DNA of 64,000 nucleotides. It comes from Coregonus clupeaformis (Eukaryota; Chordata; Actinopteri; Salmoniformes; Salmonidae). Shown one piece after another: positions 30,946 to 41,587 of this stretch. The stretch lies in contig NC_059231.1 in NCBI RefSeq assembly GCF_020615455.1, forward strand, positions 25,505,248-25,569,247, given 5' to 3'. A program made the position numbers and the translations under genes. Every line of letters begins with the position of its first letter. Position 1 is the first letter of the stretch. A model generated the notes under the pieces. It saw only the letters and a list, made by a program, of their open reading frames with translations. It ran no database searches and had not been told where the DNA came from.

Positions 30946-31747
30946 TTTTGTCTCACCAGGGGTGATGGTCGGATTCGCGTTTATCGTAGAAGGAATGAGC
31001 GTTACACCGAGGCCTGTACCCTGGAGTGGGATCGATTTGGAGGTGGAGGGTCCATCATGGTCTGGGGCGGTGTGTCACAGCATCATCGGACTGAGCTTGT
31101 TGTCATTGCAGGCAATCTCAAAGCTGTGCGTTACAGGGACACACACCCTCCTCCCTCATGTGGTACCCTTCCTGCAGGCTCATCCTGACATGACCCTCCA
31201 GCATGACAATGCCAACAGCCATACTGCTCGTTCTGTGCTTGATTTCCTGCAAGACAGGAATGTCAGTGTTCTGCCATGGCCAGCGAAGAGCCCGGATCTC
31301 AATCCAATTGAGCACGTCTGGGACCTGTTGGATCGGAGGGTGAGGGCTAGGGCCATTCCCCCCAGAAATGTCTGGGAACTTGCAGGTGCCTTGGTGGTAG
31401 TCCCGTGTAGCTCAGTTGGTAGAGCATGGCGTTTGCAATGCCAGGGTTGTGGGTTCGTTTCCCACGGGGGACCAGTATGTAGGCAATGTCCATGAGGAGG
31501 AGATGCACTGCAGTACTTAATGTAGCTGGTGGCCACACCAGATAATGACTGTTACTTTTGATTTTGATCCCCCCTTTGTTCAGGGACACATTATTCAATT
31601 TATGTTAGTCACATGTCTGTGGAACTTGTTCAGTTTATGTCTCAGTTGTTGAATCTTGTTATGTTCATACAAATATTTACACATGTTAAGTTTGCTGAAA
31701 ATAAACACAGTTGACAGTGAGAGGACGTTTCTTTTTTTGCTGAGTTT
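30946..31747 (+). mobile_element. Tc1 3' half with tRNA-like insert
   Basis: The translation gives LEWDRFGGGGSIMVWGGVSQ, LQHDNANSHTARSVLDFLQD (second catalytic Asp) and SPDLNPIEHVWDLLDRRVRA (Glu). The N-terminal half and first Asp are missing. The C-terminal code breaks off at 31399 with a tRNA-like insert and resumes at 31483 (CCATGAGGAGGAGATGCACT). The 3' end GTTTCTTTTTTTGCTGAGTT lies at 31727-31747. It lies in intron 1 of the B7-like gene. Confidence 0.82.
31400..31482 (+). repeat. tRNA-like SINE head without tail
   Basis: GTCCCGTGTAGCTCAGTTGG to GGTTCGTTTCCCACGGGGGA forms a complete tRNA-like unit with A box, B box, acceptor-stem pairing and an anticodon-like loop TTTGCAA. It matches the second head of the two-headed SINE. 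After CCAGTATGTAG it returns at once to Tc1 sequence, so the normal SINE tail is absent. It is more likely a SINE remnant than a working tRNA gene, since the T-arm is imperfect and no T tract follows. Confidence 0.65.
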
Positions 31748-33001
31748 ATAATGAGTGCATGCGTAAAGAAATTACCAAAGGACCCTCAGAATAAGGACAA
31801 ACTGAAACCAGTAACAATGACCTTCACCTCAGTCATGTCTCACTTGAAGATATAAAAAGAGAAGTGCGTGCATAATATTTAGTATATCTCAATAGACTGT
31901 TTATCAAGCTGAATCTTAACTATAGTTGTTGTTGCCTCTGTCACACCCACACATCTTCAGTTCTCCTTTCTACTCCTCCTCCTGTATATGTATGGGTTTG
32001 TGTGTGTCACACACAGTGTCTATACATTAACATCCCAGTCGTCCATCTATGAGACTATTTCTGCCCTTTCTCCTAAACAACCCAACACTCCCATCTACGC
32101 AAACACAGCCTCTCTAACCTCACGTGAACCCCCCTTGTTAAGTCATAAAAAACTATATACAGCCCTTGATTTGTGCCCAAGATAAGTTTATCCCAGCAGG
32201 TGGGTGCAGAAAGTGGTACTAAGGTTAAGTAAACAAAGGGAGGAATGTTGTGTCAGCGGAATAACACACTCAGCCTTGGCTGTTGTTCAATGCTCCAGAC
32301 AGTTCGTTAGTGCCCATTTGTAATATTTAGCAGTGTCTGGCTAGCATTAGCCTCCTCCTTAGACCCAAAATGATTAGAGTTCATCATGGGGTCATGTGCC
32401 AATCTTTCCCATTCATTTGGGACATACATTAGCTGGTTGTGCATGTGGTGTTTGGGATAATCTTTGACATCTCATGTTTTAAGAGACAGAAATGATGACA
32501 AGTTATTACTTTCAACACATACAAAGTAACATGAACCGTTCTTCAAATTCAATAGCCCATAAGAGATTGTATTAAGTAAACAGAGTAATTTAAAAGTGGA
32601 GCAACACTCCCAGGTGAGCCATTTGAAGCGGAAGTAAATTAAAAATTGTTGTTGCTAGATCTGTTGTGGATTTCAAATGTAAAGCCACAGGAGTTCTCAG
32701 ATAATAACTCTTATCGTCTTTATGTAGGTCACAAAGGAACGGCTTCTAACAATTAACAACCTATAAGTTCTGAAAAAGTAGAATGACTTGATCAAAGGAA
32801 TATAGAAGCTGTAGTATTAGTGTATTTGATTTCATTACATAACTATTACGCCAAAGCAACAAAATACCATATTACAATAGCTCTATCAAACTACAAAACA
32901 GACCAGCCTGGATAGGATTACAAATTTGACTTGCTCAACATCATAGCTGTCCAAGAACACTAACCTACATATACCCTATATCACTGATAGTTATGTAACT
33001 A
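31748..33001. other. B7-like gene intron 1, unassigned part
   Basis: No coding or repeat signal apart from the duplicated block at 31777-31851. Confidence 0.45.
31777..31851. repeat. Intron-internal direct repeat, copy 1
   Basis: CAAAGGACCCTCAGAATAAG, then GAAACCAGTAACAATGACCT, TCACCTCAGTCATGTCTCAC and TTGAA match 34131-34214 in the same orientation with a few small differences. It begins about 30 bases after the Tc1 end. Confidence 0.72.
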
Positions 33002-33530
33002 CAGTGGCTTGTGAAAGTATTCACCCCCCTTGGCATTTTTCCTATTTTGTTGCCTTACAACCAGGACTTTAAATTGATTTTTTGGGGGTTTGTATCATTT
33101 GATTTACACAACATTCCTACCACTTTGAAGACGCAAAATATATTTTTTTTGTGAAACAAACAAGAAATAAGACAAAGAAACAGAAAACTTGAGCGTGCAT
33201 AACCATTCACCCCCCCAAAGTCACTACTTTGTAGAGCCACCTTTTGCATCAATTACAGCTGCAAATCTCTTGGGGTATGTCTCTAAGCATGGCACATCTA
33301 GCCACTGGGATTTTACCCATTCTTCAAGGCAAAACTGCTCCAGCTGTTCCGTTATTTATTTTTTAGAATTCTTTGAAACAAGTAATTTTTTTCATTTCAC
33401 TTCACCAATTTGGACTATTTTGTGTATGTCCATAAAATGAAATCCAAATATAAATCCATTTAAATTACAGGTTGTAATGCAAAAAATTTGGAAAAACGCC
33501 AAGGGGGATGAATACTTTTGCAAGGCACTG
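33002..33530 (-). mobile_element. Internally deleted Tc1 (MITE-like)
   Basis: Both ends match the Tc1 at 21826-23447: CAGTGGCTTGTGAAAGTATT at the left and CTTTTGCAAGGCACTG at the right, with TA on both sides (33000-33001, 33531-33532). Only 529 bp remain. The transposase is reduced to its last codons, joined at about 33343 to the other end, so it could move only with transposase from elsewhere. It lies in intron 1 of the B7-like gene. Confidence 0.9.
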
Positions 33531-33532
33531 TA

Positions 33533-34322
33533 TAGATAAGAGACAGCCAGACAGTTAGAAGTCAACCTATCATCTACAGATCAAAAAAATAGTCTACAGA
33601 CATCTAAGGAATAGTTGTGTTTTCCATGGGTTTGCCCGAATGCTACTGGCTTGCTGATTCCCCCATAGCTCTACAACAGGGACGGTTTAGCACATTTTAG
33701 AGTTGATCTTGGGCTCAGCTCAAGTCTCTTCCTGCCCTGAAACTGACAATGCAGCAAGACAGCAATAATGACACTGACTTTTTGACCTGAATGAAATTCA
33801 TGGCTAATAATACATTTTTGTTGGCTCAGATGAGGAGGATATCTAGTGACACATTAAAGTCTGAATATTCCATGTTGATATGGGAAATTACTTCATCCCC
33901 ATACCAAATTATACTGACACCAACTCTCTCGCTCTCATAAAATGCTGTACATTGCATTCATCATGGTGTCACATCCTATTCATCTGCCCAATTTTCACTT
34001 CCTAATAATGTGTTTCCTATCTCTCGCCACACACACGAGAAGGAGTATATAAACAGTCTTCATTGAGATATAAAGTGTGTGTGTGTGTACATGCCTGTGC
34101 GTGCGTGTGTGTGTGCGGGAAAAAAGGTCTAAAGGACTCCGAACAAGGACAAATAAAAGAGGATGTGAAACCAGAAATAATGACCTTCACCTCAGAGCCA
34201 TGTCTCACTTGAAAAACCACAGAGGATGAGGATGTGTTACAACATGAAACAGTTTAAATCCAAAACTCTCCTAAACTTTGACTATGTCTACGCCATCTAT
34301 TGAGGCTATGAGAATAATTTAC
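33533..34322. other. B7-like gene intron 1, promoter-proximal part
   Basis: Mostly unassigned. It has a GT-rich run near 34075-34120 and the second copy of the direct repeat at 34131-34214. Confidence 0.45.
34131..34214. repeat. Intron-internal direct repeat, copy 2
   Basis: TAAAGGACTCCGAACAAGGA, then GAAACCAGAAATAATGACCT, TCACCTCAGAGCCATGTCTC and ACTTGAA form the partner of 31777-31851. It lies about 110 bases inside intron 1 from exon 1. Confidence 0.72.
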
Positions 34323-34368
34323 CTGAGGCAGAGATGAAGACTGCTGTTAATCCCAGGACAGTCCACAT
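34323..34368 (-). CDS. B7-like exon 1: signal peptide
   Basis: ATG at 34368-34366 starts MWTVLGLTAVFISAS, a short hydrophobic signal peptide, and the exon ends TCAG|GTAAAT in phase 1. Joined to exon 2 it gives ...FISAS-AQSDVQ, a plausible signal-peptidase site. It is too short to appear as an open frame on its own. I chose it because phase, donor and peptide character all fit. The gene faces away from app, whose start codon is 3.7 kb to the right. Confidence 0.82.
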
Positions 34369-34954
34369 GACAAAGTGTGTTCTGAAGGAGAAAATTGATA
34401 AATAGTCAGGGGGCTTGAATGCCAAAGCATTCAGGAGACAAATGGTGCTGAAAGTTTACTCAGCATACCATGAGACATCCGTCTTCATCACTGGAAAAGA
34501 CACATAGTTGAGTTTGATATAAGATAAAAGCTTACAAACATGGTTGTCAAACTATTTGATAATTTCTTGAAAAAAACTTTATTTTTATTGTAAAAATTAT
34601 GACATTTGTTTTTACCTTTAAGCGTTTTTTTATAATTTACATTAAACTCCGATTTTTTTTCTTCATATTTCGATACGTTGTAGTTTAGTTCCTACTTTCC
34701 TTCATCTGAGGTTTTTGTGTTGTGCCCGCCATAGGGTTGAGACACAATCATAGCCTAATTTAATTTATTCCTCACACAGAAGAAATTACATTCACTTTAA
34801 TTTTCTGACTACGGATCACATAGTATGTTGCATAAAATTATGATCATTAATTTACCTGTATGTTTCCATTTTCTCCAGAGGAGACCAAAGCTATGTGTAT
34901 CCCAGATGAACGACACGTGGAATGAGGGAAATCACGAGCGTCGGTTGTTGGTAA

Positions 34955-35009
<55 letters not shown>

Positions 35010-35676
35010 TAGATAGATAGATATATATATATATAGATATATATATATATAGATATATATATAGATATATATATATAGATATATATATAGATATTTGACT
35101 TCAAGCTTCCGGATAGAAAGATTGCGCATACAGCATTAAAGTAGCCTACATGAGATTGATTTGTACCGTCACAGGTGAGAAAAACAGAGGTGTGTTCACC
35201 AGACAGTTTTAAAAGGCAATGGGGTTATGGGGATTTCCCATTTGCTCCGAAAGTTACATTATGAACCCTAGGCATAGGCGCTATCTACTGGTAAAACTGT
35301 GGAATCTGATGGAATAGCCTACGTCAGCTTCAGTGACCACATCGACACCCTTGTCTTCTTCTCATAATGAGCCTAACAAATTAGTACAGTAATTACTTAG
35401 ACAGGCATAAATGAACTGCGGCATTACAGCACCTGCCACCAGAGAGCAGTAGATCTGCATTTTACGCAGAGAGGTCATCAATGCCTCAATCCAGAACCAA
35501 ATCTCGGGATTATAGAACCAATTGCTTGGGACAGTGTAAAAATGCAATATTTTTTTATTTAAACCAGCACAACACATTTCAAATAATTGACAAATAAAAT
35601 GTAATTAGACCTAATGAAGTTGACATTGACCATTTTCTATTCCTCCTTTCAAGACTATAAGAATTGTTGTACTAAT
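34369..35676. other. Upstream region of the B7-like gene
   Basis: AT-rich, with the microsatellite at 34960-35095. I could not pick a convincing TATA box, because AT-rich words are everywhere. No other gene is seen. Confidence 0.4.
34960..35095. repeat. AT / GATA microsatellite
   Basis: A run of about 130 bases of TA repeats interrupted by GATA units. The isoleucine/tyrosine-rich frames it creates on both strands are not genes. Confidence 0.95.
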
Positions 35677-35821
35677 GCTGCATTCAGGTGCTAGTCGGAG
35701 CTAGGAAACTCGCAAATAGTCAACTTGCTAACTGGCTGAACGTGGCACGTGTATAACTACAACCAGTTAGCATGTCGGAAATTTCAGAGTTTCCTAGTTC
35801 CGACTAGCACTTGAATGTGGC
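35677..35821. repeat. Palindromic MITE, copy 1
   Basis: The left arm GCATTCAGGTGCTAGTCGGA, GCTAGGAAACTC and the right arm GAGTTTCCTAGTTCCGACTA, GCACTTGAATG are inverted copies over about 35 bases. The centre also has inverted similarity (AACTGGCTGAACGTGGCACG against the flanking side). It is 145 bp. A second copy is at 43048-43191. Confidence 0.82.
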
Positions 35822-35846
35822 AATATTCTTATTTGGCATAAACATT

Positions 35847-36130
35847 TACATTACATTACATTTACGTCATTTAGCAGACGATCTTATCCAGAGCGACTTA
35901 CAAATTGGTGCATTCACCTTATGATAGCCAGTGGGACAACCACTTTACAATTTTTGAATTTAAAAAAATAATAATTTTCTAATTTTTAATTTTTAATCTC
36001 TAGAGTATATTTTTAATTTTCATTTGTTTTATATATATATATATATTATTTTATTTTATTTTTATTATTATTATTATTATTTATTTTTTGTGGTGGTGGG
36101 GTGGGGGGGTAGAAGGATAAACCTCTTGCC
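35847..36130 (-). repeat. SINE-like repeat with V-SINE-type tail
   Basis: CATTTACGTCATTTAGCAGA, CGATCTTATCCAGAGCGACT and TACAAATTGGTGCATTCACC are the inverted tail found in other SINEs of this window. They are followed by an AT-rich part and a GT/G-rich part ending near AGAAGGATAA. No tRNA-like head is seen, so it is a fragment or a different family with the same tail. Confidence 0.6.
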
Positions 36131-36297
36131 TCTGTCCATCTGGCCACTTTGTGAGGCTAAAAAGTAAGGCAAACAAGAGGTTCAGTTCAGCTATTTTCTG
36201 ATCGATACATTTCTCTGGAGTATTAAGCATTTGGAGATTATTTAATCCTTTTGGGATTGTGAAATTAGGTTTTAGTGGTAGGCCTATATACCCTATA

Positions 36298-37471
36298 TAT
36301 AGGACACCCCTTCCGAATGAGTGGATTCGGCTATTTCAGCCACAACCTTGCTGACAGATGTATAAAATCGAGCACACAACCATGCAATCTTCATAGACAA
36401 ACATTGGCAGTGGAATTACCTTATTGAAGAGCTCAGTGCCTTTTAACGTGGCACCGCCATAGGATGCCACCCTTCCAACAAGTCAGTTCGTCAAATTTCT
36501 GCCCTGCTAGAGCTGCACCGGTCAACTGTAAGTGTTGTTATTGTGAAGTGGAAACGTCTAGGAGCAATAACGGCTCAGCCACGAAGTGGTAGGCCACACA
36601 AGCTCACAGAACGGGACCGCTGAGTGCTGAAGTGCTGAAAAATCATCTGTCCTCGGTTGCAACACTCACTACCGAGTTCCAAATAGCCTCTCGAAGGAAT
36701 GTCAGCACAAGAACTGTTCGTCGGGAGCTTCATGAAATGGGTTTCCATGGCCGAGCAACCGCACACAAGCCTAAGACCACCGGCTGGAGTGGTGTAAAGC
36801 TCGCCGCCATTGGACTCTGGAGCAGTGGAAACACGTTCTCTGGAGTGATAAATCACGCGTCACCATCTGGCAGTCCGACAGACAAATCTGGGTTTGGCGG
36901 ATGCCATGAGAACGCTACCTGTCCCAATGTATAGTGGCAACTGTAAAGTTTGGTGGAGGATGAATAATGGTCTGGGGCTGTTTTTCATGGTTAGGGCTAG
37001 GCTCCTTAGTTCCAGTGAAGGGAAATCTTAACGCTATAGCATACAATTACATTCTAGACGGTTCTGTGCTTCCAACTTCGTGGCAACAGTTTGGGGAAGG
37101 CCCTTTCCTGTTTAAGCATGACAATGCCCCCGTGCACAAAGCGAGGTCCATACAGAAAGGGTTTGTCGAGATCGGTGTGGAAGAATTTGACTGGCCTGCA
37201 CAGAGAGAGCGCTGACCTTAACCACATTGAATTGGAACGCCGACTGCGAGCCAGGCCTAATCGCCCAGCATCAGTGCCCAACCTCACTGATGCTCTTGTG
37301 GCTGAATGGAAGCAAGTCCCCGCAGCAATGTTCCATGTCTAGTGGAAAGCCTTCCCAGAAGAGTGGATGCTGTTATAGCAGCAAAGGGGGGACCAACTCC
37401 ATATTAATGACCATGATTTTGCAATGAGATGTTTGATGAGCAGGTGTCCACATACTTTTGGTCATGTAGTG
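36298..37471 (+). mobile_element. Decayed Tc1 copy in the app upstream region
   Basis: The left end shows GGACACCCCTTCCGAATGAG and the right end ACATACTTTTGGTCATGTAG followed by TG and TA. The translation gives, in several frames, FQIASRRNVSTRTVRRELHE, MVWGCFSWLGLGSLVPVKGN, LFKHDNAPVHKARSIQKGFV (second catalytic Asp) and LNHIELERRL, where the Glu region has lost bases. The left inverted end is incomplete. It is inactive. It lies between the B7-like gene and app, ending about 640 bases before the app start codon. Confidence 0.85.
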
Positions 37472-37594
37472 TATCTCTTTCTTAAATAAAGGATGAAATA
37501 ATGAATGAGAGCAGATTAAATAGGAGTTTTTAGTGGACTGAGATGGGGTAAAAGAGAGATCTTTCTCCAAAGTGGTGTGACTACTTGTAGGCCT

Positions 37595-37848
37595 ATTATA
37601 AACTGGGTGGTTCGAGCCCTGCATGCTGATTGGCTGACAGACGTGGCGTATCAGACATATACCATTGGTATGACAAAACATTTATTTTTACTGCTCTAAT
37701 TACGTTGGTAATCACTTTATAATAGCAATAAGGCACCTCAGGGGTTTGTGATATATGGCCAATATACCACAGGGTCTTGCCTAAGAACAGCCCTTAGTTG
37801 TGGAATATTGGCCATATACCACACCCCCTCGGGCCTTATTGCTTAATT
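37595..37848. repeat. MITE next to the app 5' region
   Basis: It starts ATTATAAACTGGGTGGTTCG and ends CTCGGGCCTTATTGCTTAAT. Inside, GATATATGGCCAATATACCA and GGAATATTGGCCATATACC are inverted copies separated by about 30 bases, so a hairpin can form. The same element, lacking its right part, is at 25309-25505. This copy ends about 260 bases before the app start codon. Confidence 0.78.
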
Positions 37849-38108
37849 TTACATCTCAATCCTCACATATTGCCCTACAGTACTTCCCAATAGCAGCTGC
37901 CACCCACCCATCCTCCCTCTCTCCGACTAGTTTCTTCCCATAGTGTTTTCTCGCGGCCGGGTCAGGTGACAGGCTTTGGAGCAGCTGGCCAGCCTCGTTG
38001 TCGCGCTCAACCATCGCCAAACGGGAGTGAACGGGATAGAGGCTCATGCTAACGGATTTATCTGAATATTTTGAAGATATTGGACGGAACTGATTTAGGG
38101 TCAACGGC
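37849..38108 (+). promoter_or_regulatory. app: app 5' UTR and likely core promoter
   Basis: This is the stretch directly before the app start codon. It is richer in CpG than its surroundings (TCTCGCGGCCGGGTCAGGTG, GTTGTCGCGCTCAACC) and has no TATA box, as expected for a widely expressed gene. The transcription start cannot be placed from sequence alone. Confidence 0.5.
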
Positions 38109-38168
38109 ATGGGCGAGCGAACAGCATTTCTGTTGTTATGGGTGGCGACCTTGACGCTGACATCGGAG
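38109..38168 (+). CDS. app: Amyloid precursor protein exon 1: signal peptide
   Basis: ATG at 38109 gives MGERTAFLLLWVATLTLTSE, a 20-residue signal peptide, followed by GAG|GTAAGT. The junction is in phase 0 and joins exon 2 as TSE-VPSDDSLG. The protein is a type I membrane protein of the secretory pathway and cell surface, acting in cell adhesion and synapse function and cleaved by secretases. Only the N-terminal E1 region is in this window. The exon is too short to be seen as an open frame; start, donor and phase support it. Salmonids should have several app copies, and I cannot tell which this is. Confidence 0.85.
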
Positions 38169-39618
38169 GTAAGTAAAAGGGAGAAAACTGGTGCGTTCTT
38201 CCAGACGAAGCACGAACCTTCTTAAGGTATTTCCCCTGACTGTAGCAGCGGAGGAAGAACGGAATTCAGACCAAGGGTGAATCAAGAATGCATTTGTTTG
38301 GATACATTAAACAAATGTTTTAAATGACAATTATAGCCTACAATGTACTTTAATGCGATTAGGCTACATTCCTTTACCATCTTGTTCCAACCACTCCATC
38401 TTTCTACTCATTGCAGCCTGCGTATGGGGCGAGAGGAAGCTTGTTTTTTAATCTCTCTCATAGCCTAACTGGAGTAGAATATCCTAATGCATAAAGCGAC
38501 AAACCTGACTCTAGGCCTATTCACTTTTAGGCCTATTTGGCCTACCCTTATAGCTGTCAACGACGCTAGATTTACATTTTGGCACTATAGATGAAAGGGG
38601 CTCGGAATTACACAAGCATGTTGTTCCGTTTTTCTTCTGAAAGACGACTATTTTAGCCTGCCAAATATCTAAGCGAAGATGATAGGGCCTATATTGTGGG
38701 AGTGCGTTTGTTTCACTGGTGTAGCCTACGTGTATGCTGATCTTGTATTTTACAAGGGTGTGTGAGCAATTTGTAGAATATTGAACAGATTTTGCACTAG
38801 TTTAGACACCCGTTTAGACCTGATAAACAAACTAGATAATTAGGCCTACCTGCAAAGGGACAAAATTAAAACAGTCAATATTAGGGTATTGAAAAAAAAA
38901 TTGGTTGATGGCCATGCTTAGGGTAACAAACTATAAAGGAAAATAAATGGCTACAGTTAACAGATTTGTAGTTATTTAATCAAATGTATTTTTTATTAAA
39001 GGCTTATTTTGCCCAGCTACCGGGGCAATTCACCACAATAGAAGATGATGCCATAGGGTTTCACAGAAGTGTCCCTATTTTTTTTTTTACCTCACCTGCA
39101 CATAGATTATCTTTCTTCTTTTACCTTTTCCTTACACTCCATTATGTACAGTTCAATTAAACTCATTATCATTTGAATAAGGCAAGATTTTAAATCCCAG
39201 CAGTATTTAAAATAAAATTCAAGAGCAAACGGTTTTCAATAGTTTGCAATATTTATACATTTTTTTGAACTCATTCATTGGACTATAACTGATTTTAAAT
39301 ATTGATTAAACACACATTAAACATTTGATAACAAATGACAATAATTTAACACAATGGTATTTTCCTAGATTATTTTATTGACACAGAGGTCGCAAACTAA
39401 TCCCACCCCAGTTAAATTTGAGTATAGCTCGTGAGCCCACCTCTGACACTGTTTGCGCAGTATCCAGTCCCCACCGGTAACAGAGAAGAGCTCATTACAG
39501 AACAAGCATTCTATTCTGCATCCCCTTCTTTTAGGGTGTTTGTTGTGGTTTTGGAACCTGGAACAAACTTTTTCAGTGACGCATAGCTTTCTTCAGTGTC
39601 ACAGGTTTCTTTCTCCCT

Positions 39619-40050
39619 TTACTTTCTTCCTTCTCTCTTAGTTTTTATTGCCTTGTCCTCAAGGAACCTCTTGTGGGGTGAGGCTGTCAGGACTGTAGCC
39701 GACTCAGCCTTTCTTTTCCCAGGCCTTGCCTCCTGTATCCTTGGCCTGGGGGACAACTCCAATATGACCTCTGCCACTGTTTGTTGTTGTAGAACTGGTA
39801 GTTTTAACAAAAACAAACAACAAATAAACAACAACAACTCATGAGTATTGGTTCAATAAACAATTATTTATAATCACTCTATATGCTACTATATATTTCC
39901 TAAAATTAGTGCTGATGTTTTTTCTTACCAACATTTGGAGCAAGGTCACTGGAGACCTGTGGGTGCTGGGTAGGCTGTGGGGTGGAGGTTGTGGCTGCGG
40001 TTGATGTTGTGGCAGGGTTAGAGGTCATGGTGGGGGTGAAGCCAACAGCT
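39619..40050 (-). pseudogene. Pogo/Tigger-like transposase C-terminus remnant
   Basis: On the minus strand 39952-40035 reads SNPATTSTAATTSTPQPTQH, and 39619-39800 reads ILELSPRPRIQEARPGKRKA, ESATVLTASPHKRFLEDKAI. The order, a Ser/Thr/Pro-rich linker followed by a basic stretch and a TxLTxSPxK motif, resembles the end of DDE_1-type (Pogo/Tigger) fish transposases. The catalytic domain is absent. The identification rests on motif style only. Confidence 0.4.
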
Positions 40051-40111
40051 CGAGCCAGACTGGTTGCTTGTGGAATACGGATGGAGAATTCTGGGTGCCG
40101 CTTAATAAAAC

Positions 40112-41217
40112 TGTAAAACCAGTCCCACTAAGCGCAAACCAGATGGGATGGTGTATCGCTGCAGAATGCTGTGGTAGCCACGCTGGTTAAGTGTGCCTTG
40201 AATTCTAAATAAATCACTGACAGTGTCACCAGTAAAGCACACCCACACCATCACACCTCCTCCTTCATGCTTCACGGTGGGAATCACACATGCAGAGATA
40301 ATCTGTTCACTTGCTCTGCGTCTCACAAAGACATGGTGGTTGGAACCAAAAATCTCAAATTTGGACTCATCAGACCAAAGGACAGATTTCCACCGGTCTA
40401 ATGTCCATTGCTCATGTTTCTTGGTCCTAGCAAGTCTTCTTCTTATTGGTGTCCTTTAGTAGTGGTTTCTTTGCAGCAATTTGACCATGAAGGCCTGATT
40501 CACACAGTCTCATCTGAACAGTTGATGTTGAGATGTGTCTGTTACTTGAACTCTGTGAAGCATTTATTTGGGCTGCAATTTCTGAGACTGGTAACTCTAA
40601 TTAATTAACTAATCCTCTGCAGCAGAGGTAACTCTGGGTCTTCCTTTCCTGTGGTGGTCCTCATGAGAGCCAGTTTCATCATAGCGCTTGATGGTTTTTG
40701 CGACTGCACTTGAAGTTCTTGACATTTTTCGGATTGACTGACCTTCATGTCATAAAGTAATGATGTACTGTCGTTTCTCTTTGCTTATTTGAGCTGTTCT
40801 TGCCATAATATGGACTTGGTCTTTTACCAAATATGGCTATCTGCTGTATACCAACCCTACCTTGTCACAACACAACTGATTGGCTCAAACGCTTTAAGAA
40901 GGAAAGAATTTCCACAAATTAACTTTTAACAAGGCACAACTGTTTATTGAAATGCATTCCAGGTGACTACCTCATGAAGCTGGTTGAGAGAATGCCAAGA
41001 GTGTGCAAAGCTGTCATCAAGGCAAAGGGTGGCTACTTTGAAGAATCTCAAAATAAAAGATACTTTGATTTGTTTAACAGTTTTTTGGTTACTACATGAT
41101 TCCATATTTGTTATTTCCTAGTTTGGATGTCTTCACTATTATTCTACAATGTAGAAAATAGTAAAAATAAAGAAAAACCCTGGAATGAGTAGGTGTGTCC
41201 AAACTTTTGACTGGTAC
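40112..41217 (-). mobile_element. Tc1 copy with long inverted end, 3' truncated
   Basis: On the minus strand the transposase segments IISACVIPTVKHEGGGVMVW and SSFIKRHPEF-type tails are seen. The right-hand end (40911-41217) instead reads in sense orientation as RMPRVCKAVIKAKGG followed by the 3' end, finishing ACTTTTGACTGGTA. The family therefore carries its transposase C-terminal codons in its terminal inverted repeat. The left end is missing. It is inactive. Confidence 0.8.
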
Positions 41218-41425
41218 TAGTACCCTATCGGTTTCAGGTGACAGACCATTCAAGCGACAACCCATGGGTTATCAAACAGGATATCAATATCCTAAATAAA
41301 TCTGTGTAGGTTACCATGAAAGTCGTAATTATCCACGAATATGCTATTCTAATGTACTGATAGGCTATCTTCTAATCAACATCAAATGAAGGCACAGCCT
41401 GTGGGCATTTTACACTCAACTAGCC

Positions 41426-41482
41426 TACATTTACATTTAAGTCATTTAGCAGACGCTCTATTCCAGAGCGACTTACAAATGT
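41426..41482 (-). repeat. SINE tail fragment
   Basis: CATTTACATTTAAGTCATTT, AGCAGACGCTCTATTCCAGA, GCGACTTACAAA is the inverted V-SINE-type tail without a head. Confidence 0.7.
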
Positions 41483-41587
41483 ACTTGCATATGCTGTGAC
41501 CTCTTTATAATCTCTGTAGGTTAGATTTGCATAGCAGGGTTTAATTCTGTCAATGAAGCTGTTTGTATTTAGAGAGCGCGGATACAT

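Noticed and set aside
34825..35129. Ile/Tyr repeat proteins on both strands
   Set aside because: Translation of a TA/GATA microsatellite.
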